Source: Afipia sp. GAS231 (GTDB lineage Bacteria > Pseudomonadota > Alphaproteobacteria > Rhizobiales > Xanthobacteraceae). Taken from it: a DNA stretch of 64,000 nt. The notes under the pieces are model-generated. The model was given only the letters and a program-made list of their open reading frames with translations. It was not told the origin of the DNA and searched no databases. How positions within the stretch are numbered: position 1 is the stretch's first letter; each line of letters opens with the position of its first letter. The stretch covers positions 3,100,001 through 3,164,000 of the forward strand of contig NZ_LT629703.1 of the NCBI RefSeq assembly GCF_900103365.1. Direction: 5' to 3'. Position numbers and translations under genes: made by a program. This document shows positions 54,542 to 62,296 of this stretch, one piece after another.

Positions 54542-55637
54542 CCTGCTTTATCCAGCGTGCAATCCTGGGCCAGTACTCTTCGAGAACCAGTCTGCCGATG
54601 AAGAGGCCGAGATGATCGCTTGGTGCCAGCTCACAGGGAATGCTCTCAGAGGGCGTCCCGGCAAGTCGCGCCAATGCGAATAGTTGCTGGGGGGCGACCA
54701 CCGCGTCGACGTTCCCGGCAAGAAGAAAGATCGGAAGCCGCAGATGCGAGAGATCAATCTTTTGCCCCAGGGCAATGAATTCACCGGTCGCCAGTTCGTT
54801 ACGCTTGTACAATTTCTCGACTACCTCGAGATAATAACGTCCGGCCAGATCGAGCGTCCATGAATTCCAGTTGTTGAAGGTGGCTTCGAGCCGCGCGAAC
54901 TCCGGTGAGCCAACCGGTGCAGGCGTCTGCAGCGATCGGTGGGTCTCGTGTGCGTCAGGCCTGTCAGCACCCCACAGCCTCGAAATATGGCGGCCGATCG
55001 CGCGACCGCCGCCCATTCTCACCAGTCCCTGGAAAACGGCCAGCGGCGTTGCGTCGGCGAGGGCCGACAATCCGGATTGCTCTGCAGCGATGTCGACCGG
55101 CGCTCCTGCCAGGACGAGCTTGCGTACCTTGGCAGGGAAACGGGCCGCATACAGCAAGGATAGCCAGCCGCCCTGACAAAGCCCCACCAGATCGACCAAT
55201 CCATCGAGATGATCGACCAAAACGTTGAGATCGGCCAGATAGTCGTCGATTCCAAGAAACTGCATGTCAGCGCTCGCCGAACGCCATTCGACTGCCAGCA
55301 GCCGGTCAACGCCGGCGGATCGAAGCGCGGCAACGAGGCTGTGGCCCGCCGCGAGGTCGACGAGAACCGCTCCATGCAGCGCAAGCGGCGTACAGAGGAG
55401 AACGGGGGTGCCACTCGCCCCGCTCGTGAAATCCCGGAGACGTACGGAATTCAACTCAAGTGTGATCGTACCCGGCGTCGCCCCTTCCGGCTCTTGAGAC
55501 GCGCTGTCGGCAGCGGCGTCGCCCGAGAGCGTCAGAATTTGCTCCGACATGAGCGAGGCAATTTCGCCCGCGGAAGCTGCAGCAAGAGCCGGCCAAAACA
55601 TCGCATACGGGAACTGAGATCCTAGGCGCCAATCCAT
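54510..55637 (-). CDS. Alpha/beta hydrolase with a PhaC-like cysteine nucleophile
   Basis: About 375 residues. The nucleophile elbow is GLCQGG, with cysteine in place of serine as in polyhydroxyalkanoate synthases. The other triad residues are the aspartate in GNVDAVV and the histidine in SDHLGLF. The front part (residues about 60-170) has LLCTPLALHGAVLVDLAAGH and DYLADLNVLVDHLDGLVDLV. It is shorter than class I PhaC and may polymerise or hydrolyse acyl esters; the activity is not established. The last ~10 codons lie inside the duplicated antiporter fragment, so the C-terminus may be altered. The start at 55637 is a choice; 55691 is also in frame. Confidence 0.7.
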   Translation of the reverse strand: MDWRLGSQFPYAMFWPALAAASAGEIASLMSEQILTLSGDAAADSASQEPEGATPGTITLELNSVRLRDFTSGASGTPVLLCTPLALHGAVLVDLAAGHSLVAALRSAGVDRLLAVEWRSASADMQFLGIDDYLADLNVLVDHLDGLVDLVGLCQGGWLSLLYAARFPAKVRKLVLAGAPVDIAAEQSGLSALADATPLAVFQGLVRMGGGRAIGRHISRLWGADRPDAHETHRSLQTPAPVGSPEFARLEATFNNWNSWTLDLAGRYYLEVVEKLYKRNELATGEFIALGQKIDLSHLRLPIFLLAGNVDAVVAPQQLFALARLAGTPSESIPCELAPSDHLGLFIGRLVLEEYWPRIARWIKQEPLSPTSGPS

Positions 55638-55752
55638 CTGACATGCCCGGTTTGACCGGGCCATATTGCGCCCGATTAAACTCAAATGCATTCGCCGCGT
55701 GGGTCAACCGGGTCGAAAAACCTTGAGAGGTTCCGGCGGCAGGATATCCGCC

Positions 55753-57546
55753 CTACACCCCCGCCACCGACGACCAGATCTCTGCAAGCTTGCGCTTGAA
55801 CTTTTGCGCGCGCGTCAGCGGCACGGTCTCTTCCTCGTCCTCGGGCAGGCGGAGGCCGACGACATTGACCCGGCCGCCGCCGATGCTGCGCGCCACCAGG
55901 ACGATGGGATCAAGCACGAGCTCGGCACCTTCCTTCGGTGCATAATCGAGATGGATGTCGAAATAATCTGCCAGCGTCAGCTTCGCCTGATCCTCTGCCA
56001 CCGCGACACCGTAGATCTCGGCCAGTTCGCCGAGCGTGTGTTCGCCCAGGACGACGAAATCGCCGAGCATATGCGGGTCCGGCGCCGTACTCGGGGCCAT
56101 GTCGACAAAGAAGCGATCCAGCGCTTCGGCCTTTTCCGGCGGCGCCAGCAGGTAGATGTAGTCGCCGGCCGCGACCGGGTCGGCCTCGGTCGGCGTCAGA
56201 ATCCGCTCGTCGCGGATCACCAGCGTCGGCTTCGACCAGGACGGAATCAGGCCACGGCGGAAATACAGGCTTTTTGCCCGGACGGGATAGCCGACCAGTT
56301 GCTGCTCGAGCTGGCCCGGCAGATCCAGCTCGACACGCCGCGGCCCGCGCTCGGCGCGCGGCAGCGCCACATGCAGGCGCCGCGCCGCCGGCGCCAGGGT
56401 CCAGCCCTGCAGCAACAGCGAGATGATGACGACGACAAAGGCGACGTCGAAATAGAGATAGGCTTTCGACAACCCCACCAGCATCGGGATCGAGGCCAGG
56501 AAGATCGCGACCGCCCCGCGCAGGCCGGTCCAGGCGATGAAGACCTTTTCCCGCCAGTTGAACTTGAACGGGGCGAGACACAGGAAGACCGCGACCGGAC
56601 GGGCGACCAGCATCAGCGCGAACGCGACGATGACAGCGGGGCCGGCGCTGCCCAGCAAACGATGCGGCGACACCAGCAGCCCGAGCAGCACGAACATCAC
56701 GATCTGCGCCAGCCAGGTCGCGGCGTCGAGGAACGTCACCACCGAATTATGCGCCCGCGTCGGCCGGTTGCCGATGATGATGCCGGCGAGATAGACCGCG
56801 AGAAAGCCCGACGCATGCGCGATCTGCGCCGCGCCGAAAATCACCAGCGCCGCCGTCGTGACGAACGGCGCATGCAATCCCTGCGGCAGCGCCACCCGAT
56901 TGAGCGCCAGCACGACAAGCCGCCCGCCGATCACCCCCACGACCGCGCCCAGCAAGGCCTCGCGGGCGAATTCGAGCACAATATGCGCCAGCGAGCTTTC
57001 GCCGCTGGAAATGTATTCGACCAGCATCAGGGTCAGGAAGATTGCGAACGGATCGTTGGTGCCGGATTCGGCCTCCAGCGTTGCGCCGACGCGGGGACGC
57101 AAGCGAAGGCCCTGGGTATGCACCAAGAGGAACACCGCGGCGGCGTCGGTGGAGGCAACCACCGCGCCGACCAGCGAGGCTTCGGTCCAGTTGAGATCGA
57201 GCGCATATTTGGCGACCGGTGCGGTGATCAGCGCGGTCAGGAGCACGCCGATCGTCGCCAGCACCATCGACGGCGCCAGCACGGTGCGGATGCTCTGAAA
57301 CCGGGTTTTCAGGCCGCCGTCGAACAGGATCAGCGCCAGCGCCACCGATCCGACCAGATAGGTGGTGCGGACGTCGTCGAACTGCAGCCGGCCGGGGCCG
57401 GAATCGCCCGCCAGCATGCCGATCAGCAAAAATACCAGCAGCAGCGGCGCGCCGAAGCGCAGCGCGAGCAAGCTCGACAGGATCCCGGCCATCACCAGAG
57501 CCGCGCCGAGGAAGACCGCTATGCTGACTGAGTCCAGTGACGCCAT
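55753..57546 (-). CDS. Potassium/proton antiporter (CPA1, NhaP2/CvrA-like)
   Basis: 597 residues. About 12 membrane helices (to about 390) contain GDSGPGRLQFDD, the ion-binding-like ASLVGAVVASTDAAAVF and LEAESGTNDPFAIFLTLMLV. The C-terminal cytoplasmic part has a TrkA-C-like domain (about 395-480) and a CorC/HlyC-like domain at the end (LADYFDIHLDYAPKEGAELV). It exchanges K+ (or Na+) for protons and helps pH and turgor control. The 3' end is partly duplicated at 54398-54541. It is divergent from the MscS gene. Confidence 0.9.
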   Translation of the reverse strand: MASLDSVSIAVFLGAALVMAGILSSLLALRFGAPLLLVFLLIGMLAGDSGPGRLQFDDVRTTYLVGSVALALILFDGGLKTRFQSIRTVLAPSMVLATIGVLLTALITAPVAKYALDLNWTEASLVGAVVASTDAAAVFLLVHTQGLRLRPRVGATLEAESGTNDPFAIFLTLMLVEYISSGESSLAHIVLEFAREALLGAVVGVIGGRLVVLALNRVALPQGLHAPFVTTAALVIFGAAQIAHASGFLAVYLAGIIIGNRPTRAHNSVVTFLDAATWLAQIVMFVLLGLLVSPHRLLGSAGPAVIVAFALMLVARPVAVFLCLAPFKFNWREKVFIAWTGLRGAVAIFLASIPMLVGLSKAYLYFDVAFVVVIISLLLQGWTLAPAARRLHVALPRAERGPRRVELDLPGQLEQQLVGYPVRAKSLYFRRGLIPSWSKPTLVIRDERILTPTEADPVAAGDYIYLLAPPEKAEALDRFFVDMAPSTAPDPHMLGDFVVLGEHTLGELAEIYGVAVAEDQAKLTLADYFDIHLDYAPKEGAELVLDPIVLVARSIGGGRVNVVGLRLPEDEEETVPLTRAQKFKRKLAEIWSSVAGV

Positions 57547-57765
57547 GAATTCTCACAAATCATTGCAAATACTTGCGATTGCATCCTTATCGTTGCCACA
57601 CTTCGACGCCAACCCATTTTATGGCGGGAGCGGCAAAGTGCCCGATTTACCGGCCTAACTCACGCTCCCGGCATGTCGTATCGATGGCGCCGCCGGCGCG
57701 CTTATGGGATTCTCGCCGGTATTCGAATCACGTTGGCCCGCTGAGGCCGAAAAGAGATTTTGCGA

Positions 57766-59088
57766 ATGGATATGGACCTGAAGGACGTTATCGAGTTTCT
57801 GCACGCGACCGCGCGATCGCTGGGCGCCGAGGTCACCTCGCCATGGTTCTATCTGCAGTTCGGCCTGATCCTGGCCGCGTTCGGTATCGCGTACGCTGCG
57901 GATGCGGGGATCCGTGCGCGCGTCGACATGTCATCGGTGGCCATGAAGTGGCCGCTGCCGTTGCGGCGGCTTGCCCACGTGCTGGTCGGCAGCGCGTCGA
58001 CCGTGGTGTTCGCGATCCTGGTGATCGCGTCGCGGGTCACGATGTACCATTCGACCTGGCCGAGCCGCAGCTATTTGCTCGCGGTCTCGGCCAAGCTGGC
58101 GCTGGCCTGGCTCGCGATCCGGCTCATTACATCCGTCATCCGCAACGCCTTCATCGTCCGCGTGGTGTCGATTTCGGCCTGGCTGATCGCCGCCTTGAGC
58201 ATTCTCGGCCAGCTCGGGCCTGCGATCGATATCCTGGATTCCGACCAGGTTGCGATCGTGCTCGGCGGGCTGCGGCTGACGCCGCTGGTCCTGATCAAGC
58301 TCGGCGCGCTGCTGATCTTGGCGCTGTGGCTGACCAACATCGCCAGCAACTTCGCCGAGAGCCGGATCAACCGCTCGACCGACCTGACGCCGTCGATCCA
58401 GGTGCTGCTGGTCAAGATGATCCGGATGGGACTGATGGTGATCGCCGTGGCGATCGCGGTCAGCGCCGTCGGCATCAACCTTTCGGCGCTCGCGGTATTC
58501 TCCGGCGCGGTCGGCGTCGGTATCGGTATCGGCCTGCAGAAGATCGTCGCGAATTTCATCTCGGGTATCATCCTGCTCGCGGACAAGTCGGTGAAGCCGG
58601 GCGACCTCGTCACCATCGGCGACAGTTCGGGGCGGATCAGCGCGATGAAGACGCGCTATATTTCGGTCGCCGCCGGCGATGGCCGCGAGTTCCTGATCCC
58701 GAACGAGGATCTGGTGACGCAGAAGGTGGTGAACTGGACCTACACCGACAAGAACACGCTGGTGAAGGTGCTGTTCAGCACCAATTACGACGCCGAACCG
58801 AGGCTGGTCTGCAAGCTGGCGATCGAGATCGCCGCCGCCGCGCCACGCGCCATCAAGAACAAGCCGCCGAACTGTATCCTGACCGAATTCGCCGAAGCCG
58901 GGATGAAGTTCTCCCTGACCTTCTGGATCGCCGACCCCGACGGCATGGACAATGTGAAGAGCGACGTGATGCTGGCGCTGTGGGACGTGTTCAAGCGCGA
59001 GGGCATACGGGTGCCCTACCCGGTGCGGGAAATCCGGGTCCGCGGCGGCGCCTTGCCGGTCGAGACCGTGGTGGAGGCTTCCGGCTAG
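57766..59088 (+). CDS. Mechanosensitive channel, MscS family
   Basis: About 440 residues. Several N-terminal membrane helices lead to the MscS core: the pore helix region SALAVFSGAVGVGIGIGLQK, then IVANFISGIILLADKSVKPG and the beta-domain DLVTIGDSSGRISAMKTRYI, which matches the MscS middle domain. FLIPNEDLVTQKVVNWTY follows. It opens when membrane tension rises in osmotic downshock. Its neighbour is a K+/H+ antiporter, so both deal with ion balance. ATG 57766 is preferred over TTG 57760. Confidence 0.9.
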   Translation: MDMDLKDVIEFLHATARSLGAEVTSPWFYLQFGLILAAFGIAYAADAGIRARVDMSSVAMKWPLPLRRLAHVLVGSASTVVFAILVIASRVTMYHSTWPSRSYLLAVSAKLALAWLAIRLITSVIRNAFIVRVVSISAWLIAALSILGQLGPAIDILDSDQVAIVLGGLRLTPLVLIKLGALLILALWLTNIASNFAESRINRSTDLTPSIQVLLVKMIRMGLMVIAVAIAVSAVGINLSALAVFSGAVGVGIGIGLQKIVANFISGIILLADKSVKPGDLVTIGDSSGRISAMKTRYISVAAGDGREFLIPNEDLVTQKVVNWTYTDKNTLVKVLFSTNYDAEPRLVCKLAIEIAAAAPRAIKNKPPNCILTEFAEAGMKFSLTFWIADPDGMDNVKSDVMLALWDVFKREGIRVPYPVREIRVRGGALPVETVVEASG

Positions 59089-59252
59089 AGCCTGCCTGGT
59101 TTTCCAGAGTCTGCCGGCTCTGACGGAAGCAAGGCCTTTTGAAGGCCTCCAAACCCCCAACCTTGGCTTGCACTGACCGTCCCGATCATTAAATTAGGTG
59201 CAAATCAGTCCATTCCCTCAGCCCTCGCGCCCTGCCGAAGCATGACCCGCCC

Positions 59253-60074
59253 ATGAGCTATATCGAAGCGACAGACACCTCCTTGCGAAAGACCGGCCAG
59301 ATCAAGCTGCATGGACCGAACGCGTTTGCCGGCATGCGCAAGGCAGGCGCACTGGTCGCCAAATGCCTCGACGAGCTCACCGACGTGGTCAAGGAGGGCC
59401 TCCCGACCTCTGTCATCGACGAGTTCGTCCGCAACTTCGCCTTCAGCAACGGCGCCTATCCGGCGACGCTGATGTATCGCGGTTACCGCTATTCGACCTG
59501 CACCTCGATCAATCACGTGGTCTGCCACGGCATGCCCGGCGACCGCGCGCTGAAGGAGGGCGACGTCGTCAATGTCGACGTCACCTTCATCGTCGACGGC
59601 TGGTACGGCGATTCCAGCCGTATGTATGTGATCGGGCCCATCGCCCGAAAGGCGGAACGGCTGATCGAAGTCACCTATGAGGCGATGATGCGCGGCATCG
59701 CCTCCGTAAAACCCGGCGCCACCACCGGCGACATCGGCCACGCCATCCAGAGTTTTGTCGAACCGCAGGGCATGAGCGTGGTGCGCGATTTCTGCGGCCA
59801 CGGCCTCGGGCGCATGTTCCACGACGAGCCGAACATCATCCATATCGGCCGGCCCGGCGAAGGCGTCGCACTGAAGCCCGGCATGTTCTTCACCATCGAG
59901 CCGATGATCAATCTCGGCAAGCCGCATGTGAAGATCCTGTCCGATGGCTGGACCGCCGTCACCCGCGACCGCTCGCTGTCGGCGCAATTCGAGCATTCGG
60001 TCGGCGTGACCGCAACCGGCGTCGAAATCTTCACGCTGTCGCAGCGCCATGGCGAGAAGCCGCTGGCCGCGTGA
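59253..60074 (+). CDS. map: Methionine aminopeptidase, type I
   Basis: Removes the initiator methionine from new proteins. 273 residues. The metal ligands are in VVNVDVTFIVDGWYGDSSRM (two aspartates), CGHGLGRMFHDEPNI (histidine) and FFTIEPMIN (glutamate), and the last glutamate is in AQFEHSVGVT. The sequence follows the N-terminal extension common in alphaproteobacteria. No strong ribosome-binding site is visible, but MSYIEATDTS is the normal start for the group. radC follows 65 bp later. Confidence 0.96.
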   Translation: MSYIEATDTSLRKTGQIKLHGPNAFAGMRKAGALVAKCLDELTDVVKEGLPTSVIDEFVRNFAFSNGAYPATLMYRGYRYSTCTSINHVVCHGMPGDRALKEGDVVNVDVTFIVDGWYGDSSRMYVIGPIARKAERLIEVTYEAMMRGIASVKPGATTGDIGHAIQSFVEPQGMSVVRDFCGHGLGRMFHDEPNIIHIGRPGEGVALKPGMFFTIEPMINLGKPHVKILSDGWTAVTRDRSLSAQFEHSVGVTATGVEIFTLSQRHGEKPLAA

Positions 60075-60139
60075 TTTCGGGTCGCGAGACCTGCAATTCG
60101 TGATTGCAAAAGCTACACGGCACGGCATGCTCCCTGCCG

Positions 60140-60880
60140 ATGCCCGCGAAGACCGACGATAAGCCTGATCCATCCGCCGAGACGCCGCATTATCACGGCC
60201 ATCGGGAACGGCTGCGCGAGCGCTTCTACCGCGCCGGGCCGGACGCGCTCAGCGATTACGAACTGCTGGAAATGGCGCTGTTTCCGGCCCTGCCCCGGCG
60301 CGATACCAAGCCGCTGGCAAAGTTGCTCTTAAAGAAATTCGGCTCGTTCGCCGAAGTCATCCACGCGCCGGTGGCGCGCTTGCGCGAAGTCGAGGGGATC
60401 GGCGAGGCCTCGGTCAACCAGATCAAGCTGCTCGCCGCGGCCGCGACACGGGTGGCGAAAGGCGAGGTCAAAAAGAGTATCGCGCTGTCGTCCTGGAACG
60501 ACGTCATCGATTATATCAGGACCGGCATGGCGTTCGCCGACAAGGAGCAGTTTCGCCTGCTGTTCCTCGACAAGCGCAATCAACTGATATCCGACGAGGT
60601 GCAGCAGACCGGCACCGTCGACCACACCCCGGTCTACCCGCGCGAAGTCATCAAGCGCGCGCTGGAATTATCCGCGACCGCGCTGATCCTGGTGCACAAC
60701 CATCCCTCCGGCGATCCGACGCCCTCCCAGGCCGACATCCAGATGACCAAGGCGATCGTCGATATCGCCACGCCGCTCGGCATTTCCGTGCACGACCACA
60801 TCATCGTCGGCAAGAACGGGCACGCGAGCTTGAAGGGGATGAAGCTGATTAGGCGGTGGCCAGGCCGCCGCGATCCTTGA
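60140..60880 (+). CDS. radC: RadC family JAB-domain protein
   Basis: 246 residues. The N-terminal part is a helix-hairpin-helix domain ([20 protein letters not shown], then GIGEASVNQ). The JAMM metallopeptidase-like motif is [14 protein letters not shown] (about 195-208). The family is conserved in bacteria; a DNA repair role was proposed but is not firmly shown. The ATG at 60140 is used because 12 upstream in-frame codons do not resemble RadC. A family G repeat starts 7 bp after the stop. Confidence 0.92.
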   Translation: MPAKTDDKPDPSAETPHYHGHRERLRERFYRAGPDALSDYELLEMALFPALPRRDTKPLAKLLLKKFGSFAEVIHAPVARLREVEGIGEASVNQIKLLAAAATRVAKGEVKKSIALSSWNDVIDYIRTGMAFADKEQFRLLFLDKRNQLISDEVQQTGTVDHTPVYPREVIKRALELSATALILVHNHPSGDPTPSQADIQMTKAIVDIATPLGISVHDHIIVGKNGHASLKGMKLIRRWPGRRDP

Positions 60881-60887
60881 CCCCAGT

Positions 60888-60919
60888 AAAAATATCGAAA
60901 ACAACCCCATGCAAAGTAG
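60888..60919 (+). repeat. Short dispersed repeat, family G, copy 3
   Basis: aaaatatcgaaaacaacccc then atgcaaagtagc. It is the closest copy to a stop codon (7 bp after radC). Confidence 0.8.
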
Positions 60920-60972
60920 CCGGCGGTCATGAATGACGCATCGCGGAAGCCGGCGGCCGCGGCAAGACGGCT

Positions 60973-61350
60973 TCACGAACTCACCCATCGCTGCACAGCC
61001 TCGACCGTGTCGGCCGGCGTGGTGTTGAAGCCGATCGCCGCATGCGGGGTGTGGACGTGAACGAGATTGAGAATCTTTTCGAACAGCAACAGGCGTTCCG
61101 GCGGTTCGCGCAGTCCGGCGCCGATCACGACGCAATCGAGCGGCCTTGAGGCCAGCGCCGCCTTGGCCACCGTCATGGCGGTTTCACCGAGATCGATCAG
61201 CCAGCTCTCGGCGTCGTAACCCTGCGCGCGAAGCTTTGCGATTTGCGTCTCGATGAAGTGATTGACCAGCTCCGGCGTGAACCCGGGGAACGCGCTGTAA
61301 TCCACCAGGGAAGGATCGATACCAATCGCAAGCACCGTCTTTTTCGTCAT
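60973..61350 (-). CDS. Hypothetical protein, Rossmann-like, 125 aa
   Basis: Not recognised by family name. It begins MTKKTVLAIGIDPSLVDYSA, continues with a helical stretch (PELVNHFIETQIAKLRAQGY), then ESWLIDLGETA and LDCVVIGAGLREPPERLLLF. The alternating beta/alpha pattern and the glycine-rich segments suggest a small Rossmann-like or receiver-like fold without the phospho-acceptor motifs. It may be regulated by general stress sigma factor EcfG through the promoter-like sequence at 61388-61413. Confidence 0.7.
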   Translation of the reverse strand: MTKKTVLAIGIDPSLVDYSAFPGFTPELVNHFIETQIAKLRAQGYDAESWLIDLGETAMTVAKAALASRPLDCVVIGAGLREPPERLLLFEKILNLVHVHTPHAAIGFNTTPADTVEAVQRWVSS

Positions 61351-61387
61351 CCGCTTGTTCCGTGCAGGGTGAGCAGGTCATTGCAGA

Positions 61388-61413
61388 AACGCCCCAACGG
61401 CAAGTCGGGTTCC
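61388..61413 (-). promoter_or_regulatory. Candidate EcfG (general stress) promoter
   Basis: On the minus strand: GGAAC, 17 bp, CGTT. This is the consensus for EcfG-type sigma factors in alphaproteobacteria (GGAAC-N16/17-CGTT). It ends 37 bp before the start codon of the gene at 61350. About one chance match is expected in a window this size, so position is the main support. Confidence 0.45.
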
Positions 61414-61520
61414 GCTGACATCACTATTCGACCGTTGCCGAAGCATTCTTGTCAGGAAGCGGGCATGCTGCGCCTGAGCCGGCGATTGAAATCGGCCGGC
61501 GGCATTCACAGGAGAACATC

Positions 61521-61832
61521 ATGACAGCCACCAACAACGCCAACCAGAACCTGGTCGTCACCGCCTTCTGGGAAGTCAATTCCGGCGAGGAAGGCGCGGT
61601 CGCAGCATTGCTGCAGGAGTTCCTGCCGCGGGCCCAGCGCGAACCCGGCGTCAAGGAATTCCAGATCCACCAGAACATCGCCAAGCCCAGGGAATTCTTT
61701 TTCTACGAAGTGTTCGCGGGTGAATCGGCATTCGCCGACCACCAGCAGACCGACCATTTCAAGAACATCATCGTCGGCCAGGCTGTCCCCAAACTTGCCA
61801 AACGCGAGCGGTCCCAGTTCCGGTTCATCTGA
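61521..61832 (+). CDS. Antibiotic biosynthesis monooxygenase (ABM) domain protein
   Basis: 103 residues, a single ferredoxin-like ABM domain: LVVTAFWEVNSGEEGAVAAL, EPGVKEFQIHQN, REFFFYEVFAGESAFADHQQ and DHFKNIIVG. Similar proteins (YgiN type) oxidise quinols without a cofactor or act in unknown ways. AGGAGA lies 7 bp before the ATG at 61521; the upstream in-frame extension does not look coding. A strong hairpin follows at 61845-61874. Confidence 0.85.
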   Translation: MTATNNANQNLVVTAFWEVNSGEEGAVAALLQEFLPRAQREPGVKEFQIHQNIAKPREFFFYEVFAGESAFADHQQTDHFKNIIVGQAVPKLAKRERSQFRFI

Positions 61833-61844
61833 ATTGATGACGGT

Positions 61845-61874
61845 GACGCGCGGCGGATAGTCCCGCCGCGCGTC
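61845..61874. terminator. Perfect hairpin between convergent genes
   Basis: gacgcgcggcgg and ccgccgcgcgtc form a 12-bp perfect stem with a 6-base loop. It lies 12 bp after the ABM gene stop and 7 bp from the GFA gene stop on the other strand, so it may stop transcription from both sides; TATTTT follows a few bases later on the + strand. Confidence 0.6.
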
Positions 61875-61881
61875 GGTCGGA

Positions 61882-62295
61882 CTATTTTGACGGCCGCATG
61901 TTCGGGATTTTGGGCAACGCTGGATCCAGATGATCCCAGGCGTGCCCGCGGGATGCGAACATCACCAGATCCGGCTTGAAATCGGAGGGATCGTCGAGCG
62001 TGCCAACATAGACGCCGAGCATGTCGGGCTTGGATAGCGGCTTGTTGTCGAGCGGCGAGCCGCAGGACCCGCAAAACCCTTTCAGTTTCTGCTCGCCGGA
62101 ATCCGCTGTCCGCAAGGTCTCGGTAACGACGCCAGTGACAGCAAGAGCGGCTCGCGGGAACACCATGACGGAAGCATGTCCGGAGCCGGTATCCCTTTGA
62201 CAGTCACGGCATTGGCATTGGAAGCCGCGAATGGAAGCGGCCGTTATCGCGTAACGGACTTTGCCGCAGCAGCAACCACCCGCGTAGCGCGTCAT
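61882..62295 (-). CDS. GFA/CENP-V family zinc protein
   Basis: 137 residues. The GFA fold's zinc ligands are visible: GGCCCGKVRY, QCQCRDCQRDTGSG and FCGSCGSPL. Members include glutathione-dependent formaldehyde-activating enzyme homologues, but the specific activity here is unknown. GGAGG precedes the ATG at 62295 by 5 bp. That start follows the sigma factor TGA by a single base, so the two genes are translationally coupled. Confidence 0.88.
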   Translation of the reverse strand: MTRYAGGCCCGKVRYAITAASIRGFQCQCRDCQRDTGSGHASVMVFPRAALAVTGVVTETLRTADSGEQKLKGFCGSCGSPLDNKPLSKPDMLGVYVGTLDDPSDFKPDLVMFASRGHAWDHLDPALPKIPNMRPSK

Positions 62296-62296
62296 A

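Noticed and set aside
55666..57531. 621-codon open frame antisense to the antiporter
   Set aside because: The Gln/Arg/Asp-rich translation has no fold-like pattern; the antiporter on the opposite strand is certain.
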